DNA from: Trileptium ribeirensis
Taxonomy: Eukaryota; Nematoda; Enoplea; Enoplida; Thoracostomopsidae
Direction: 5' to 3'
Assembly (NCBI GenBank): GCA_030248225.1
Contig: JASANE010001723.1
Span: forward strand, 1-64,000
Length of the DNA: 64,000 bases
The position numbers and the translations under genes are program-made. Position 1 is the first letter of the stretch, and each line of letters begins with the position of its first letter. Below are positions 1-11,290 of this stretch, piece after piece. The notes beneath the pieces were generated by a model. It was not told the DNA's origin and did no database searches. It saw only the letters and a list, made by a program, of their open reading frames with translations.

Positions 1-20
1 CTTCGGTAGTTTAAGTTATT

Positions 21-502
21 AGGCTGTAGGCTGTCAATCTAAAATACTCATTATAAAACTTCGACCATCATAGAAAGCACATCCTGGATCAATCAATCTG
101 GATAAATAATGTTTAAATAAATTTTGCACTGCTAACAAACTTTACATGGCATAAACTGGTGCGTTTTAAATGCCAAATAAGTACTAAAGACCGACAATGG
201 TACTACATCTTGTTACTGTGGATTTAGAAGGAGGAGGATCGGTCAACATTATACTGATTTGTCGCTCACTAAGTGTAGCCTGTCAACTTTAGTGAATACA
301 TAGACCTATTTTAGTTAAATGTCTGATACCATTGTCGGTCTTTAGTACTTATTTGGCGTTTAAAACTTTGTGCCATGTAAAGTTTGTTAGCAGTGCAAAA
401 TTTATTTAAACATTATTTATCCGGGTGATACGAATACAGGATGTGCTTTCTATGATGGTCGAAGTTTTATAATGAGTATTTTAGATTGACAGCCTACAGC
501 CT
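21..502. repeat. Long inverted repeat (hairpin), ~180-bp arms
   Basis: The arm at about 21-202 is the reverse complement of about 327-502 with few mismatches. For example AGGCTGTAGGCTGTCAATCT at 21 matches the complement of the block ending at 502. The spacer 203-326 is about 124 bp. The related segment near 10020-10280 contains only the spacer and right-arm part, so the left arm looks like an added inverted copy. It could be a fold-back element or a local inverted duplication. The arms are too similar to be old. Confidence 0.85.
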
Positions 503-1570
503 TGAAAAGTGACGCGAATCATCTACGGCGTGGGATGTCGGAGGTGTTGCTAGAAGCGGCAATAATAAACATATAAATGATTAGTTTCATCCATCTGGTT
601 TGCGGCTTGCAATGTATCTGTGTTGACCGCAAACACGTCAGCATCAGCTGGTTTCGCTGTCATATTTCGCCATACTCATGTGCTCATCGTACATACCTCA
701 GACAATTAAATATAAGTCTGACGGTCAGAACTGTGGCAACAAAAACGAGTGGCACTGGACACATTTTTGAAGCTCATATCCAAAGTGCGCTTTAGCTTCA
801 GAGTGACGGCAAAATCGGACGATAACTTAAACAACGCGGTTACTGTGATCAGAACGTTAAATGTCATATCTATTAGATTAATATAATTGTATCAATACAG
901 TTGGGGTTTATCATAGCGTCTTTCGTTGGAAAAGCTCGCAGTAGCTTTGGAGTTTTATATTACAGAATTTATTTTGTGCGCGTGAATTCAATTTTGGCAC
1001 CTGTTAGCGCAATAAAGTAACTGCGAAATATGTTTCAAACGGTAGCTATTGTTGCTTTAATTTCATGGACGCTCTTGATAAATTGTTTTTCGTTAAATTA
1101 AATTATTCCATAATACGTGCAAACAATTTCACAAGCGTGTTAACTTTTATTTGAATCACTGTTGTTCACAGTTTATGAACATAAATACTTTAAACTTACC
1201 CCTTTAAACTGCGCTTACTGAGTTTTGAGTGAGTGTAGTGAGTCAAACGCCTTAGCGAAGAATTCTTAGTGGCCGGAGTGATCCATTCCGAGGGTGTTCG
1301 TTTATGCAATTTTTGGGATGATCCCCAGGTTCTTGGCTTGATGGGGTCTGGATTACTATCGTGGTCCAAGAACCTGATGTAATATGGATTTAGTGGTCCA
1401 AAAACCTAGCAGAGGTCCAAGCCGGTTGTCTAAAGAAGTGACGTGGGGGAGTAAGACCGGAAACGTGTGTAACGTGCCGCGGATGAAAACAACGAAAACC
1501 TGCAGAGCGTCATACGCTTCAGTTGAGTTGACTATACTTGTCAACTTTTGGTCAAATCAAGTGTTGGATA
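503..1570. repeat. Segmental duplication, copy A part 1
   Basis: This block aligns along its length with about 10280-11290 at a diverged level. Shared landmarks include a CTAGAAGCGGCAA block, a short + frame starting MISFI at 577 (partner frame in 10197-10544), the phrase GTAGCGAAGAATTCTTAGTG, and the block around CTTGGCTTG. The frame at 577-795 begins with a hydrophobic stretch that could be a signal peptide (MISFIHLVCGLQCICV). The two copies lose each other's frame after about 25 residues, so I do not call a gene. Confidence 0.7.
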
Positions 1571-2810
1571 TCTTATACCTAATAATTACCGTCTGAATAA
1601 TGCAATATAGAAATTGGCTTCTGATATTAAAAACGGTTTTAGAAAATTTATACGAATTAATGTGGCAAAACTCACAATATATTGCAATAGCACATGTGTC
1701 CGGAAAGTAGAACCCATAGTAATTTTTGTTTCAAAACCTTGGAAATAAATTTTCGGATGCCTACAAATTAGTGATGTCCACGGGGACTGACTTTAAAATT
1801 TGTCGGCCCAGATCGCTGGACCGGTCCGGACCATTGAGATTTTTCTGATAACAGTGTAAATTCACAAAATTTTTGAAAAATTTAATTTGGTACTCAGAAT
1901 TGCTGGGGAATTTCTTCACATGTGTTACCATAACATTTCGCTAAATAAAACGAAGCCTATAAAATATATAACTGCCTATAAAACTAAGCCTCATCATATT
2001 TGGTAGACTGTTGGACAAAATAATATTAGATGAAAATATATTTTTGACTGGACCGGTGCGGACGGGAAAGATTTGCTAAGTTTGTATCACTAGACATAAT
2101 AACTGTACATGCTCAAATTCGAGGTAGCACGAGGATCCGCTCGTCCTTTACCAGGTAGGTCAGACGGTCGCGAGATGGTGCGGCGCCTATGGGTTGGACA
2201 GCTGTGGGGCGATGCGGGAGGTGGTCGAATGCCTCAGGTAGGACAACCCATCTTAGTCCAATATGAGTATGTTCGGTAATAACCCTATATTTAGCAACTC
2301 CAAGAGAGAAGGAATTGAACGAAATTGCGTAGTTTACACACAGTGCGTTAGAGGTGAGAAAGAGCTAGATTTTCATTTTTTATTCTGCTCGGTTCTTTCT
2401 GAACCAGGTGGGTCTCGATACAAGCAAGTTCACCTCTTCATGAGTCCAGTCCGCCTCGGCCCTTAGGCTTCGTATAAAAGTTTGCTATTTCCTAATATTA
2501 AAGAGAACATACTATAAATTATAGTAAACAATAAAGGAATTAATGGAGTATAGTTTTCAACATTTTATTAGTCGCGCTGAGGAATGTTTTTACTGTCGGG
2601 AGACTACTGTGCTATTCATCAATTATAATTTGTTTGTTGTTTTGGTAAAGAGTAAGGCGAACCCAGTTTTTCTAGATATCAAACTCAGCTCTCGCAAACG
2701 GATCTTAGGCTCTTGCACGGCTAGTCAGACATGGCGGACTAGAGCCGAGCCGAGTGTAGAGCCTATACTATCACCTCTACAATACGTAGCGTAAACATTC
2801 GGTGTGACGC
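1571..2810. other. No recognised gene
   Basis: This AT-rich stretch has no convincing exon. Two related GGACCGGT motifs occur at about 1815 and 2045 (CTGGACCGGTCC and CTGGACCGGTGC) and may be ends of an unrecognised element. Short open frames at 2263-2466 and 2543-2794 show no family I know and have no clear splice borders. Confidence 0.4.
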
Positions 2811-3835
2811 AGGGTGATAAATCCGATGATGGAGTTGTGGTGTTTGAGCTATGGCACCTTCGTGGTTCATCGACCCAAAATGCGAAAGTTTGTTCTGACG
2901 TCCTTAGCGCCTGAAAAGTTTCATTTTGGGGTTTTCGGACATGGGAAACTAATTGCCGCTGTTGGTTTTACTTTCTTTTTTGTTTTCCGATTAAGGCTGT
3001 GGTTCTGGAGTTATGGGGTTTGAGGTATGGCACCTTCATGGTTCATCGACCCAAAATTCGAAAGCTTGTTCTGACGTCCTTGGCGCATGAAAAGTTTCAC
3101 TTTGGGGTTTTCGGACATGGGAAACTAATTGCCGTTGTTGGCTTTACTTTCTTTTTTGTTTTCCGATTAAGGCTGTGGTTCTGGAGTTATGGGGTTTGAG
3201 GTATGGCACCTTCGTGGTTCATCGACCCAAAATTCGAAAGCTTGTTCTGACGTCCTTGGCGCATGAAAAGTTTCAATTGGGGGTTTTCGGGCATGGGAAA
3301 CTCATTGCCGATGTTGGCGTTGCTGTACGATCCATGGTTTCACGGGTACGGGGTTATGGTGTCCCTAAGGTTCCGGTTTATATGGCAGAATGAAGGTTTT
3401 TTAACAGGGTTTTAGTACTCTTCCCGAAAGCAAGGTTATTTTTATCTTAGCTTTCGTATTTTTTCTCTGATTGGTTTCATTTCTCAGTAAAATAATAAAA
3501 CTCGATGCCTCTTTTTTGTTTTGCGATTAAGGCTCCGGTTTTGGAGTTATGGGGTTTGAGGCATGGCACCCTCGTGCTTCCTCGACCCAAAATTCGAAAA
3601 TTTGTTCTAAGTCCTGGGCGGCTGAAAAGTCTTACTTGGGTTTTCTGGCATGGGAAACTCGTTGATGATGTTGATTTTATTTAACTTGAACGGTATTGTG
3701 TGGTATCCACACAGCATATCGACGTATGCTATCGAGAGTTGATTGGCTGTGCACGCAATGCGTAGGTGTACCTATGCTTCACTACGATCTCGATAGAGTG
3801 TTATTAGTATATGTTTAATGTAATTTATATAACCA
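2811..3835. mobile_element. 350-bp-unit composite element, copy 1 (truncated left end)
   Basis: It holds about three to four tandem units carrying the phrases TATGGGGTTTGAGGTATGGC, TTGTTCTGACGTCC and CATGGGAAACT, then the conserved right-end module (about 3690-3835) with TATCGACG, GCTATCGAGAG and ATCTCGATAGAG. The same family is at 17490-19737, 46009-47290 and 53655-54560. The left-end module (GTGTGATCGGCCATAACTCG) is missing here. Frames of 60-70 codons recur in each unit because the units are repeats. I see no transposase, so this is a non-autonomous element of unknown class. Confidence 0.75.
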
Positions 3836-4476
3836 TACGTGTCTAAAGTGTCAGCTTAGGGGCGGGGAGGGGGTGTAGATTGTCTCGGGGTGGTAGGCCG
3901 GGAGGGGGTAAATTTTTGAAAATTTTAGGGTCTTAAATTTCCAAAATTTGCTAAACTTTCGCTAATTTTCGATAAATTTTTTCTAATTTCTCATATTTTT
4001 GCCAATTCTGTCCTGCAGGGGCGTAGATTTAGCTTGGGATATCCGACACCCATGGATATATTGTGTACCCTGGAAATTTCGAGCGAATAAGCTGCGACAG
4101 CTAATACCGCTAGTTATGATGTTAAAAGGGCATTTTACGTCCTTATTATGAATGCTGTAGGAACATAGCCAGATGAGCTGAAAACAACAGAGTGGCAGTG
4201 ATCAACCGTCACTGCGCAACAAACCTGATGATGGTCCGGAATCCCACTGAACGCCTAAACCGCACGGCCAAACGGCTGTTATGGCCGTTACCCAACACTA
4301 TGTAAAGGAGATTTGCCACCATTATATCTCATCACATATTCTAGCTGAAACTAGGAAACATATATATCAAATGTTTTTATTTTGCTACATATGCACGTAT
4401 TACGTATGTCATTTTCTTACGAAGGTTACGCCCCCATTTATATTTTTTATGTTTTCCGTAACTGTGAATTAACACG
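3836..4476. repeat. Segmental duplication, copy A part 2
   Basis: It matches about 12230-12925. Both contain a G-rich block (GGGGAGGG...GTCTCGGGGTG), a run of TTTTGCTAA-like motifs, GGATATA followed by TACCCTGGAAATTTCGAGC, and AAAAGGGCATTTTACGTC. A third, shorter and more diverged relative of the G-rich part is at about 26690-26945, so that part also exists as a dispersed repeat. Confidence 0.7.
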
Positions 4477-4572
4477 ATGAAACTCTTGCTTGTGATTGCA
4501 CTTGTCATGGTGAATAGTTTCACAATTTTATTATTATTCTGGAACGCTATAATTGCATTTGTCAGTCAATGA
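4477..4572 (+). CDS. Possible 31-aa hydrophobic peptide ORF (unrecognised)
   Basis: The frame starts MKLLLVIALVMVNSFT and stays hydrophobic to the stop, like a signal peptide or single membrane segment. The same start (MKLLLVI) is present at 12926 in the other duplicate, where the downstream sequence is unrelated. A diverged tandem copy of this segment follows at about 4783 without the ATG. It could be a first exon of a secreted protein or a chance frame. I do not recognise a family. Confidence 0.2.
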   Translation: MKLLLVIALVMVNSFTILLLFWNAIIAFVSQ

Positions 4573-4694
4573 GCAGCAGTTTAGCCCAATTCACCTTTAT
4601 GTGTCGAACGTATATCTTTAGAAAAACGACAGCTTTTGATATGGGGACTTAGGCTTTGTATTGGCACATGTAGGGATGGTATCTTAGGCTAACG

Positions 4695-5043
4695 CTTAGA
4701 TTTTGTAGAATATATATTATATGTGATTTAAGAAAGAAACAAGTCGGATCGGGCGGAAAACTCAACCCGAATTCCATCTTTACTTGTGATTGCACTTGTC
4801 ATGGTGAATAGTTTCACAAATTTATTATTATTCTGTAACGCTATATATACATTGGTTTTGTCATTTAATGAACAGCAATTTGTGTACGGAAAACAATTAG
4901 AAACTTGGCCCAATTCACTTTTATTTGTCGAACGTATATGTTCAGAAAAACAACAGCTTTTGGTGGGGACTTAGGCTTTGTATTGGCACATGTAGGGATC
5001 GTATCTTAGGCTAAGGCTTTGGTTTAGTATAGAGAGAATGGCG
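4695..5043. repeat. Near-identical island shared with 13327-13675
   Basis: Comparing by eye, 4695-5043 and 13327-13675 (offset 8632) differ at one base: GCT here against GGT there, near 4842. Identity stops sharply at both ends although the flanks are also homologous but clearly diverged. Inside is a + frame open from about 4736 to 4974, containing a hydrophobic segment (LLVIALVMVNSFTNLLLF) and ending LLVGT. No product is recognised. Confidence 0.9.
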
Positions 5044-5620
5044 CATCATTTCACTTTCATCCCTAAAAGTTTACTGCCAGCCAATATACGTTGACTATAC
5101 TGACTGGCTTATTTAAATCGTATTGTAGACGTAACTGATTTTCTGTATAGAATTCCTCAATTATTTAGCTGTTTTTTATCGGGTTGCCGTTAATGCTTTA
5201 TTTTGGGTTGTAAAAGCAAGGCTGAGTATTGCTGTCGCTCTGAATTGGGCGCTTCCCACCACTGACCATTTTTTATACTTCTGGTAATACTATAATGTTG
5301 GTTACAGTTTTTGCTGTGTTACATAACCCATTCCCACTGACTTTAACTAAATTGTTCAGCGTAAAAGACTATGTTTACTGCAGCCAACAGTCAAGGTTTG
5401 AGCCTTTCCTAAAATTCCTCAGTGCGAAATTGGTCAATTTTGAAGATGCAACGGAAATTGTGACTCAGCCAACGGCATGTTTCAGAAAATACCCATTTGG
5501 GCAATATATAAGAAAAATTTTTTTGGTTCCCAGTGGTCCTTCCCCTTGGCACCCAAAATTTCGGAAAAAATTCTCCGACAAATATACTTACCCTTGAGTT
5601 GATTGATGGTAAAATGGCTG
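5044..5620. repeat. Mostly unassigned; dispersed repeat with open frame at ~5415-5590
   Basis: About 5415-5590 is related to 15575-15770. Translated on +, the two read FLSAKLVNFEDA and ALSPKLAKYEDA. After a 23-residue stretch of equal length they give FLVPSG and FLVSNG. The frame here runs 5295-5597 (100 codons). No family is recognised. It may be a remnant of a transposon-borne protein. Confidence 0.4.
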
Positions 5621-5621
5621 C

Positions 5622-5694
5622 AATCGTTTCACGGGTTAACGCATTAGGCTTAGGAATTTACATAATTATTAACTCCTTAAACCGTGAAACGATT
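5622..5694. repeat. 18-bp inverted repeat (hairpin)
   Basis: AATCGTTTCACGGGTTAA at 5622 pairs with TTAAACCGTGAAACGATT at 5677, 17 of 18 positions, with a 37-nt loop. Weaker complementarity continues outward (ATGGCTGC against GCTGGATTC). It may be the core of a fold-back miniature element. Confidence 0.6.
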
Positions 5695-5955
5695 AAGCTG
5701 GATTCAACAATGTGAACCATTCGACTCAATTCATCAACACGTGTTCTTTTCCGTGGTAACCAAACTTAAAGGCTATAGGTAATAAGCGTAAACGTTTTAA
5801 ATGCTGCGAGTGCAAGCAATCACGCTGGAAGCACTGCAGTTTAATCCGTAATTGCTGTGGCAGGTGCAGCACATACCAATGAATTTGGTAGATGTTGTAG
5901 TATTAATAATTATGTCAGTGTGAATCCTGGAGCTTCAAGTGCAATAATACAATGG

Positions 5956-6068
5956 GAACGATCAATGCTGGTACTACCGGAGTCAACGATCCATGCTAGT
6001 ACTACCGGAGTCAACGATCCATGCTGGTACTACCGGAGTCAACGATCCATGCTGGTACTACCAGAGTC
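5956..6068. repeat. 28-bp minisatellite, 4 copies
   Basis: The unit CGATCCATGCTGGTACTACC plus GGAGTCAA is repeated about four times with a few substitutions. The period is not a multiple of three, so the frame running through it is not a protein repeat. Confidence 0.85.
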
Positions 6069-6244
6069 GTTATCGCTGCCAATAAAAACGAATTCGGTAT
6101 GATGGCGGTCTGAGGTGGATGTGCTGTGCATTCAATACGCGTGTGGTAGTGCCTACAATATAGTTTTAAAGGCCAAAAATACTGAAACCGTCAAAACCTA
6201 AAAATCACAACTTTCAATATGTATCTACATCATGCTAATATAAA

Positions 6245-6650
6245 TGTGTTTACTGAAATAGAACGAGCGGAGTTTACATTGTGGGCACTAGGGGGAAATC
6301 ATGAACAATTCTTTGTATCTATCGCTGTCATTCATAACCCCTTTTCGGGTGGACGGATTTCGGTAAATTTTTTGTTAGATAACAAAAGTGTTGGCGATAA
6401 TCTTTTCGTTAAACGTGAACAGATCCGATCCCATCTTCAGAATGGCAAAACAGGTTTTTAATTGTTCTTTTCTATCTTCCCTACGGGTGCCAGTGATTCG
6501 CAGCCCATATCTCGCGAAACAGGCTTGGCGTAGAAAATCAACCCCAGAGGGAACGTATATACTGGCTTGTCCATAGCCCTCCCAAAAGTGGGGGTGGAAA
6601 CTTCGGGGCCCATGTTCATTGTCGGGGGAAACTTCAACATGGCGGAACAA
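6245..6650 (-). mobile_element. GGAGCGA-ended 1.28-kb element, partial inverted copy
   Basis: Read on the - strand, this matches the right-hand third of the elements at 31045-32330 and 58113-59385: GATATGGGCTGCGAA, then GCCATTCTGA, then CGAAATCCGTCCACCCGAA, ending in CCGCTCGTTCTATTTCAGTAA at about 6250. Short open frames in it (6219-6461 and 6375-6650) are repeat-borne. Confidence 0.7.
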
Positions 6651-6835
6651 ATTTTGCTTAAAATACTAAATATTTCCCTGTCTTCATGTAGTTTTACTGC
6701 CGTCGCATATATTTTGAAGCTATAAACCGAAGTTTTAGCATTAGTGATAGTGGTAATTAATGTTTAAAAACATTTTGCTTACAAAAACATGAATTTTGAG
6801 ACATAAAAAATTTTTAGGTTTAGTTGAACTTGGTG

Positions 6836-6912
6836 GTGACGTCGGCCGAGTGGGGAGACTACCATGTGGGTATTTGGAAAGTGGGTAGATCCTCACTGTG
6901 GGTTAGCTAGAT
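6836..6912 (+). repeat. tRNA-like sequence (possible SINE head)
   Basis: GGCCGAGTGG at 6843-6852 resembles a type II tRNA A box, and GGTAGATCCT at 6884-6893 a weak B box. Spacing is about 40 nt. I could not fold a full cloverleaf, so it is a tRNA-derived relic or chance similarity rather than a tRNA gene. Confidence 0.3.
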
Positions 6913-7460
6913 ATATAGGTTTTCGGTACTCTGAATACAATGGGTTTTTAATCCCAATACGGAACGAATACTTCATGCTTTTAAGTGGTTATCATTGTGT
7001 TTAGGGTCGACAAACCAGATTTCTAGGTTATAATCTGTGTTCAATTGTTTGGTTCTTTATTGTTTTCAAGGCATTTAGAACGTTCCAATAAGAAGGTGTG
7101 TAGATCTGCCATTTATTGAAAGAATTTCGTTTGTCTACACTTTCTGGTTTCTTCATTCGCTGCAAGCATGAATCGGCCTCCCTGGTTCAGCAGCCGTATC
7201 GAAATCAATTTCCAAAACGTAATATTTTCCAGCGAAAAACGCAAAAATTGTTACTAAGTGGCCACAAACGTAGTGCAAAACATATTTATTAGGGTTAAAA
7301 CAACTTTTTAATCAATCATACTGGAATTAATAAAAATTTTAACTGTAGAAAGGTTTTTGTAAAAATTTTGATAAGTTTTTTTATGTCAACAGGGGTGTTT
7401 TTACCGGAAAAAGTCAAAAGTTTTGCCAGGGACAGCAACTGGGAACACGCGTTGTTTGCC
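6913..7460. other. No recognised gene
   Basis: AT-rich sequence with no exon-like frame, no recognised repeat and no RNA gene that I can support. Confidence 0.4.
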
Positions 7461-7468
7461 AGAGGTCA

Positions 7469-7820
7469 AGGGCGTAGCCAGGAAATTTGAAGGGGGGGGG
7501 TCGCGGCCCACAGTGGATACCTGAAAGGGGCGATCGCGCTCAGAAATGTGAAGGCGGAGTGCAGAACTGGTATATTAAGTACGCCATAAATAAGTAAAAA
7601 ATGCAACTCTTGCCAAAATAGCGAATTTTTATACAAAAATGTGAAGTTTGGTCAAAAATACGGTTGAAAGTAATTGATTTCTAGTGCGAGAGAGGCTAGT
7701 TTTAGGACAATTTCCGACATGATTTTCAACCGGAATCATTCAAAAAAAAATTTGTTTGGATTGAACCAAAAGGGGAGGGGGTCGCGACCCCCGCAACCCC
7801 CCCCTTGCTACGACCTCGCT
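7469..7820. mobile_element. hAT-like miniature element with 8-bp target duplication
   Basis: The ends are imperfect inverted repeats: AGGGCGTAGCCAGG at the left, then a G-run, and the complement of AGCGAGGTCGTAGCAAGG at the right, after a C-run. Both sides are flanked by AGAGGTCA (7461-7468 and 7821-7828), a perfect 8-bp direct repeat. Eight-bp duplications are typical of hAT transposition, and a CGTAGCCAGG/G-run terminus is a common form of such miniature elements in invertebrates. There is no transposase inside; the + frame 7674-8105 crosses the element end and is not a gene. Confidence 0.8.
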
Positions 7821-7829
7821 AGAGGTCAC

Positions 7830-8540
7830 CGGAAATGTCAGAGTCCCCACCCCCAATGTGGAGAAACCTGTAGACATAGCAGTACTCATTATAACAATGT
7901 ATCGACATATCGATCAACACCATATGCAAAATCCTTAATTTTACTTTACTTTGCAGTGTTTTGTTGCAGCTGGAAAACAGCAGAATGCTGGGAAAATGTA
8001 CAGAATGAACTTGATAAACCTGTCGACGAAAGTAACGATTGTTTTGGGTTTTATACGTTTATAGAAATATGTAGCACCGTTGTTAAGCAATTATCATTGC
8101 GGTAGCGGAATTTCATTTTATAAAACATAAGTATTCAACTTCAGTTTTTAAAACTATTAAAGTAGGAATATTAAAAATATTTTGTACTATCTAGCGTTAT
8201 GAATAGAATATTCGCAATTTTGTGTATAAAAATTTAATTATGCTATGGTATCAGACGTATCGATGCTCGTACTTTTGGTCGTTTTCTGTTTCGCGGTCTT
8301 CTTGTTTCCAATTAAAGACTCGTCTCCTTGTAACGAAGCGTTGGTAAAGGGCAATTGTCATTTAATGTGTGAAACCTGTAAAACCTTCAAGCACTACCAT
8401 TTTTAGGCAATGCCATGAGTCATATGCCACTTCGTGTTTGAAAATTCAACATGTTAAACAACACCTTGGTTATCGCTTTGACAAAATGCTGGCTAAACTG
8501 TAAGAAATTCCTTTTTAAAAATCAATTATATATTGACAAA
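7830..8540. other. No recognised gene
   Basis: Unassigned AT-rich sequence. I see no supported exon or repeat boundary. Confidence 0.35.
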
Positions 8541-8840
8541 TATAATGGAATTCTGAGTGTAGTGACTGACACGAGCGGAGCGAAGAATTTTTAATAGCCT
8601 GTTGAGGTTAAACTTGATAGTATCCGTTATTGAAACGGAGCGAGTAGCGTTCCCACTGAACAATTTTATAGTACCAGAACTTTGTGATACTAACATGTTT
8701 GGCAAGTTTGTCGAAATGCATAGAGCCTTTCTCCAGTGGAGGAATCGGACACTCACTTTCCAAATTCTTCTACCTTCATCAAACATAAGCCTTCGTTTAT
8801 CCTTTCCACATATCCAAAATTCCATATTGTAATACAAGAT
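8541..8840. mobile_element. GAATTC-ended dispersed repeat, copy 1
   Basis: It begins with GGAATTCTGAGTGTAGTGAC and GAGCGGAGCGAAGAATTTTT, a terminus also seen at 1220, 9203, 10990 and 54950. The opposite end is uncertain. The open frames on both strands (8526-8837 and 8602-8832) look repeat-borne. Confidence 0.45.
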
Positions 8841-9202
8841 TTATTAATTCCTTGAATTTATGATTTCTGCATATATAACTGAGATTTTAGATTAAAACAA
8901 GTTATCACAAATCTTACGGCAACCGCCTTTATTGTGCCAGTGCGTAGCACCTGCTCTTTGTTGGGTGTCTATCGGTCAAGCTGTTGGTTTATGTTTGTGA
9001 TGAGAATTCGCAAAATGTTTTTAACGGTTGGGGTTCATATTTGTCTTTATGACAGTATCACACATTATCTGTGCTGGCTTTTCTAATGTGGATTATGTAT
9101 CCTATGTCTTTTGGTTGCTGCTGCTTCAATGCCTGATGGTAAATTTTTCACATGTCCCTTGTAAAAATGCGTCTAGTCGAAACAACTAATAACACTTTTT
9201 GC

Positions 9203-9810
9203 AGTCTGAGTGGTGAGTGAAACGAGAGTAGCGAAGAATTCTCACTGGCCAGAGTGGTAGATTTTGACGGTGTCCATTTCTGGGCTCCTTTGGGCTAATG
9301 CACATAGGTCGCTGAACTTTGTCAATTGGCTCGCGCGATAAATCATTTGAAAGCATAGTTAGACGCTAAAACGGATTCCAGCTTCTTCCTGACCGTAAAA
9401 GCGCGTCGAAGTATCTCGAGTAGAATCAAAAAGAGGTCCGCCAAAACCTATTCTTTGGCTGTATCTCAACAACCAGTGGAGATTTTTTAGCCAAGGTAGG
9501 TTCGTTTTGTAGAGCAATTAGGCTCTATAAAACACCTGTATAAAACTTTTGTAAAATAACTAAACTGGGTTTTTGAATGTGCCCATGAGGCGCGAAATAG
9601 AGTAAAACGGCAATATCTCCTCATCCATTCCAGCTGTATAGATATTATTAATGTAGATTGAATAGATTGATGTTAATGTAGAGTAATTTATCCTGTATGT
9701 AGAAGCATTTTGTGAGTACCTAAATACGAAATATGCAGGTATATTATATAATTTGTTCAACTATTCAACCAGTGCAAGCTAAATTATTTAATACTCACTC
9801 AGAATTCCCC
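9203..9810. mobile_element. GAATTC-ended miniature element, copy 2
   Basis: The left end reads CTGAGTGGTGAGTGAAACGA then GTAGCGAAGAATTCTCACTG. The right end (about 9795-9810) has ACTCACTCAGAATTC, an inverted version. The interior has TCATTTGAAAGC and GTATCTCAACAACC, motifs shared with 54950-55470 and, reversed, with 63140-63320. It is non-coding. Confidence 0.55.
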
Positions 9811-9989
9811 ACCTTGGCAAAGTCAACCTACTAGTATTTGATATAATTTCGAATGTAAATTTTATTAGGCTACGTATATTTGCGTAAAGTATATAGATAA
9901 TTGTTGTATAAATTATCTCACAATTTTGGTGGCAATTTGTTAGCAGAGTAACCAGTTTCCGTCAAATGATAATAAATTTCATTACTGTG

Positions 9990-11290
9990 TAATTAGAAGT
10001 AAGAGAAGCACTAAACATTATTCTGATTTGTCGCTCACTGAGCCTGTCAACTTTAAGCAAGTTAGTAGACCTAATACTAGTTAGGATGTCAGGCTAGTTA
10101 GGATGTCTGATATTGTAGTCGATCTTTATTACTTATTTGGCGTTTAAGACTTAGTGCTATGCAAAGTTTGTTCGCAGTATAAAATTTGTTTAAAAGTTGT
10201 ATATCCAGGCTGGTTTCCATGATGATCAAAGTTTTATAATGTGTATTATAGTTTGGCAACCTGCAGCCTTGAAAAGTGAAGCGCGTCAGCTTCGGTTTGT
10301 GATGTCGGAGGTATTGCTAGAAGCGGCAACGATAAAGATATGGATGATTAGTTTTATCCTTCTGGTTTGGGGCTTGCAAGGTATCTGTGTTGACCGCAAC
10401 TGCATCAGAATGAGCTGGTTTCATGTTGTATTTCGCGACGATCATGTCTTTTGGTACGTCAGGCGACTAAATAATTGCAGCGGTCAGAACTGTGGCAAAA
10501 AACCGAGGGGCGCTAGGCATATTTTTAAAACACAAACGCATTAAAGTTCACTTTTTCAGAGTGAAGGTAACATCGGACGATAATTTGAACAACGCGGTTA
10601 ATGTGATCAGAACGTTGAAATGTCAGACCTATCAGATTAATATAAATGTATTCATACAGTTGGGGCTTATCGTAGCGTCTTTCGTTTTGAAAGCGCTCCG
10701 GGCGGAAAAGCTCGCAGTAGCTTTGTAACTTTATAGTAGACAATTTAATACGCGTCAATTCAATTGTGGGATATGTTAGTGCAATAAAATAACCGCGAAA
10801 TATGTTTCAAACGGTAGTTATGGTCAGGGTTTTACGTAGCTCTAATTCCATGGACGCTATGTTGATAAATTGCGATCCGTTAAATTGAATTATTCCTTAA
10901 TACGTGTAAACAATGACACAAGAGTTGACTTATATTTGAATGCTTGTTGTTCACACTTAATGAACGTTAAATTTGCCCCGCGCTTATTGAGTTCTGAGTG
11001 AGTGTAGTAATTGAAACGATCGTAGCGAAGAATTCTTAGTGGTCGGAGTTTTGCATTTCAACGGTGTTCGTTTATGGGTTTTTTGGGGACGACACCCAGG
11101 TTCTTGGCTTGTTAGGGTTATGGATTAATACAGTGGTCCAATTAGCCTGGTGTGGGTATAGATTTAGTGATTCAAAAACCTAGCAGGACATGGTCAGGGT
11201 GAGTGAGACCGAAAACAGCTGCGACGTGCCGCGGATGAAAGCAACGAAAAGTTACAGAGCGTCACACTCTTTATGCGATAGTCAACTTGA
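9990..11290. repeat. Segmental duplication, copy B part 1
   Basis: It parallels about 245-1570. The spacer of the left-edge hairpin (CTGATTTGTCGCTCACT) and its right arm are present here only once. The + frame 10197-10544 includes MSEVLLEAATIKIWMISFIL, matching the MISFI start at 577 in copy A. A second frame (10492-10728) has SDDNLNNAVNVIRTL, also recognisable in copy A (SDDNLNNAVTVIRTL). No product is recognised. Either strand-specific coding or simple homology could explain the shared residues. Confidence 0.7.

Larger units (their letters stand above)
4477..5043. repeat. Two diverged tandem copies of a ~250-bp segment
   Basis: About 4480-4730 and 4783-5035 share TTGTGATTGCACTTGTCATG, GTGAATAGTTTCACAA, a GCCCAATTCACTTTTAT-like block and AGGCTTTGTATTGGCACATG. 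The second copy is part of the 349-bp island that is nearly identical to 13327-13675. Confidence 0.8.

Noticed and set aside
7674..8105. 143-codon + frame
   Set aside because: It starts inside the hAT-like miniature element, crosses its right end and target duplication, and continues into unrelated sequence.
10197..10544. 115-codon + frame as a gene
   Set aside because: The duplicate at 577 has a stop just before the shared MISFI start and loses the frame soon after, so coding is not supported by the pair.
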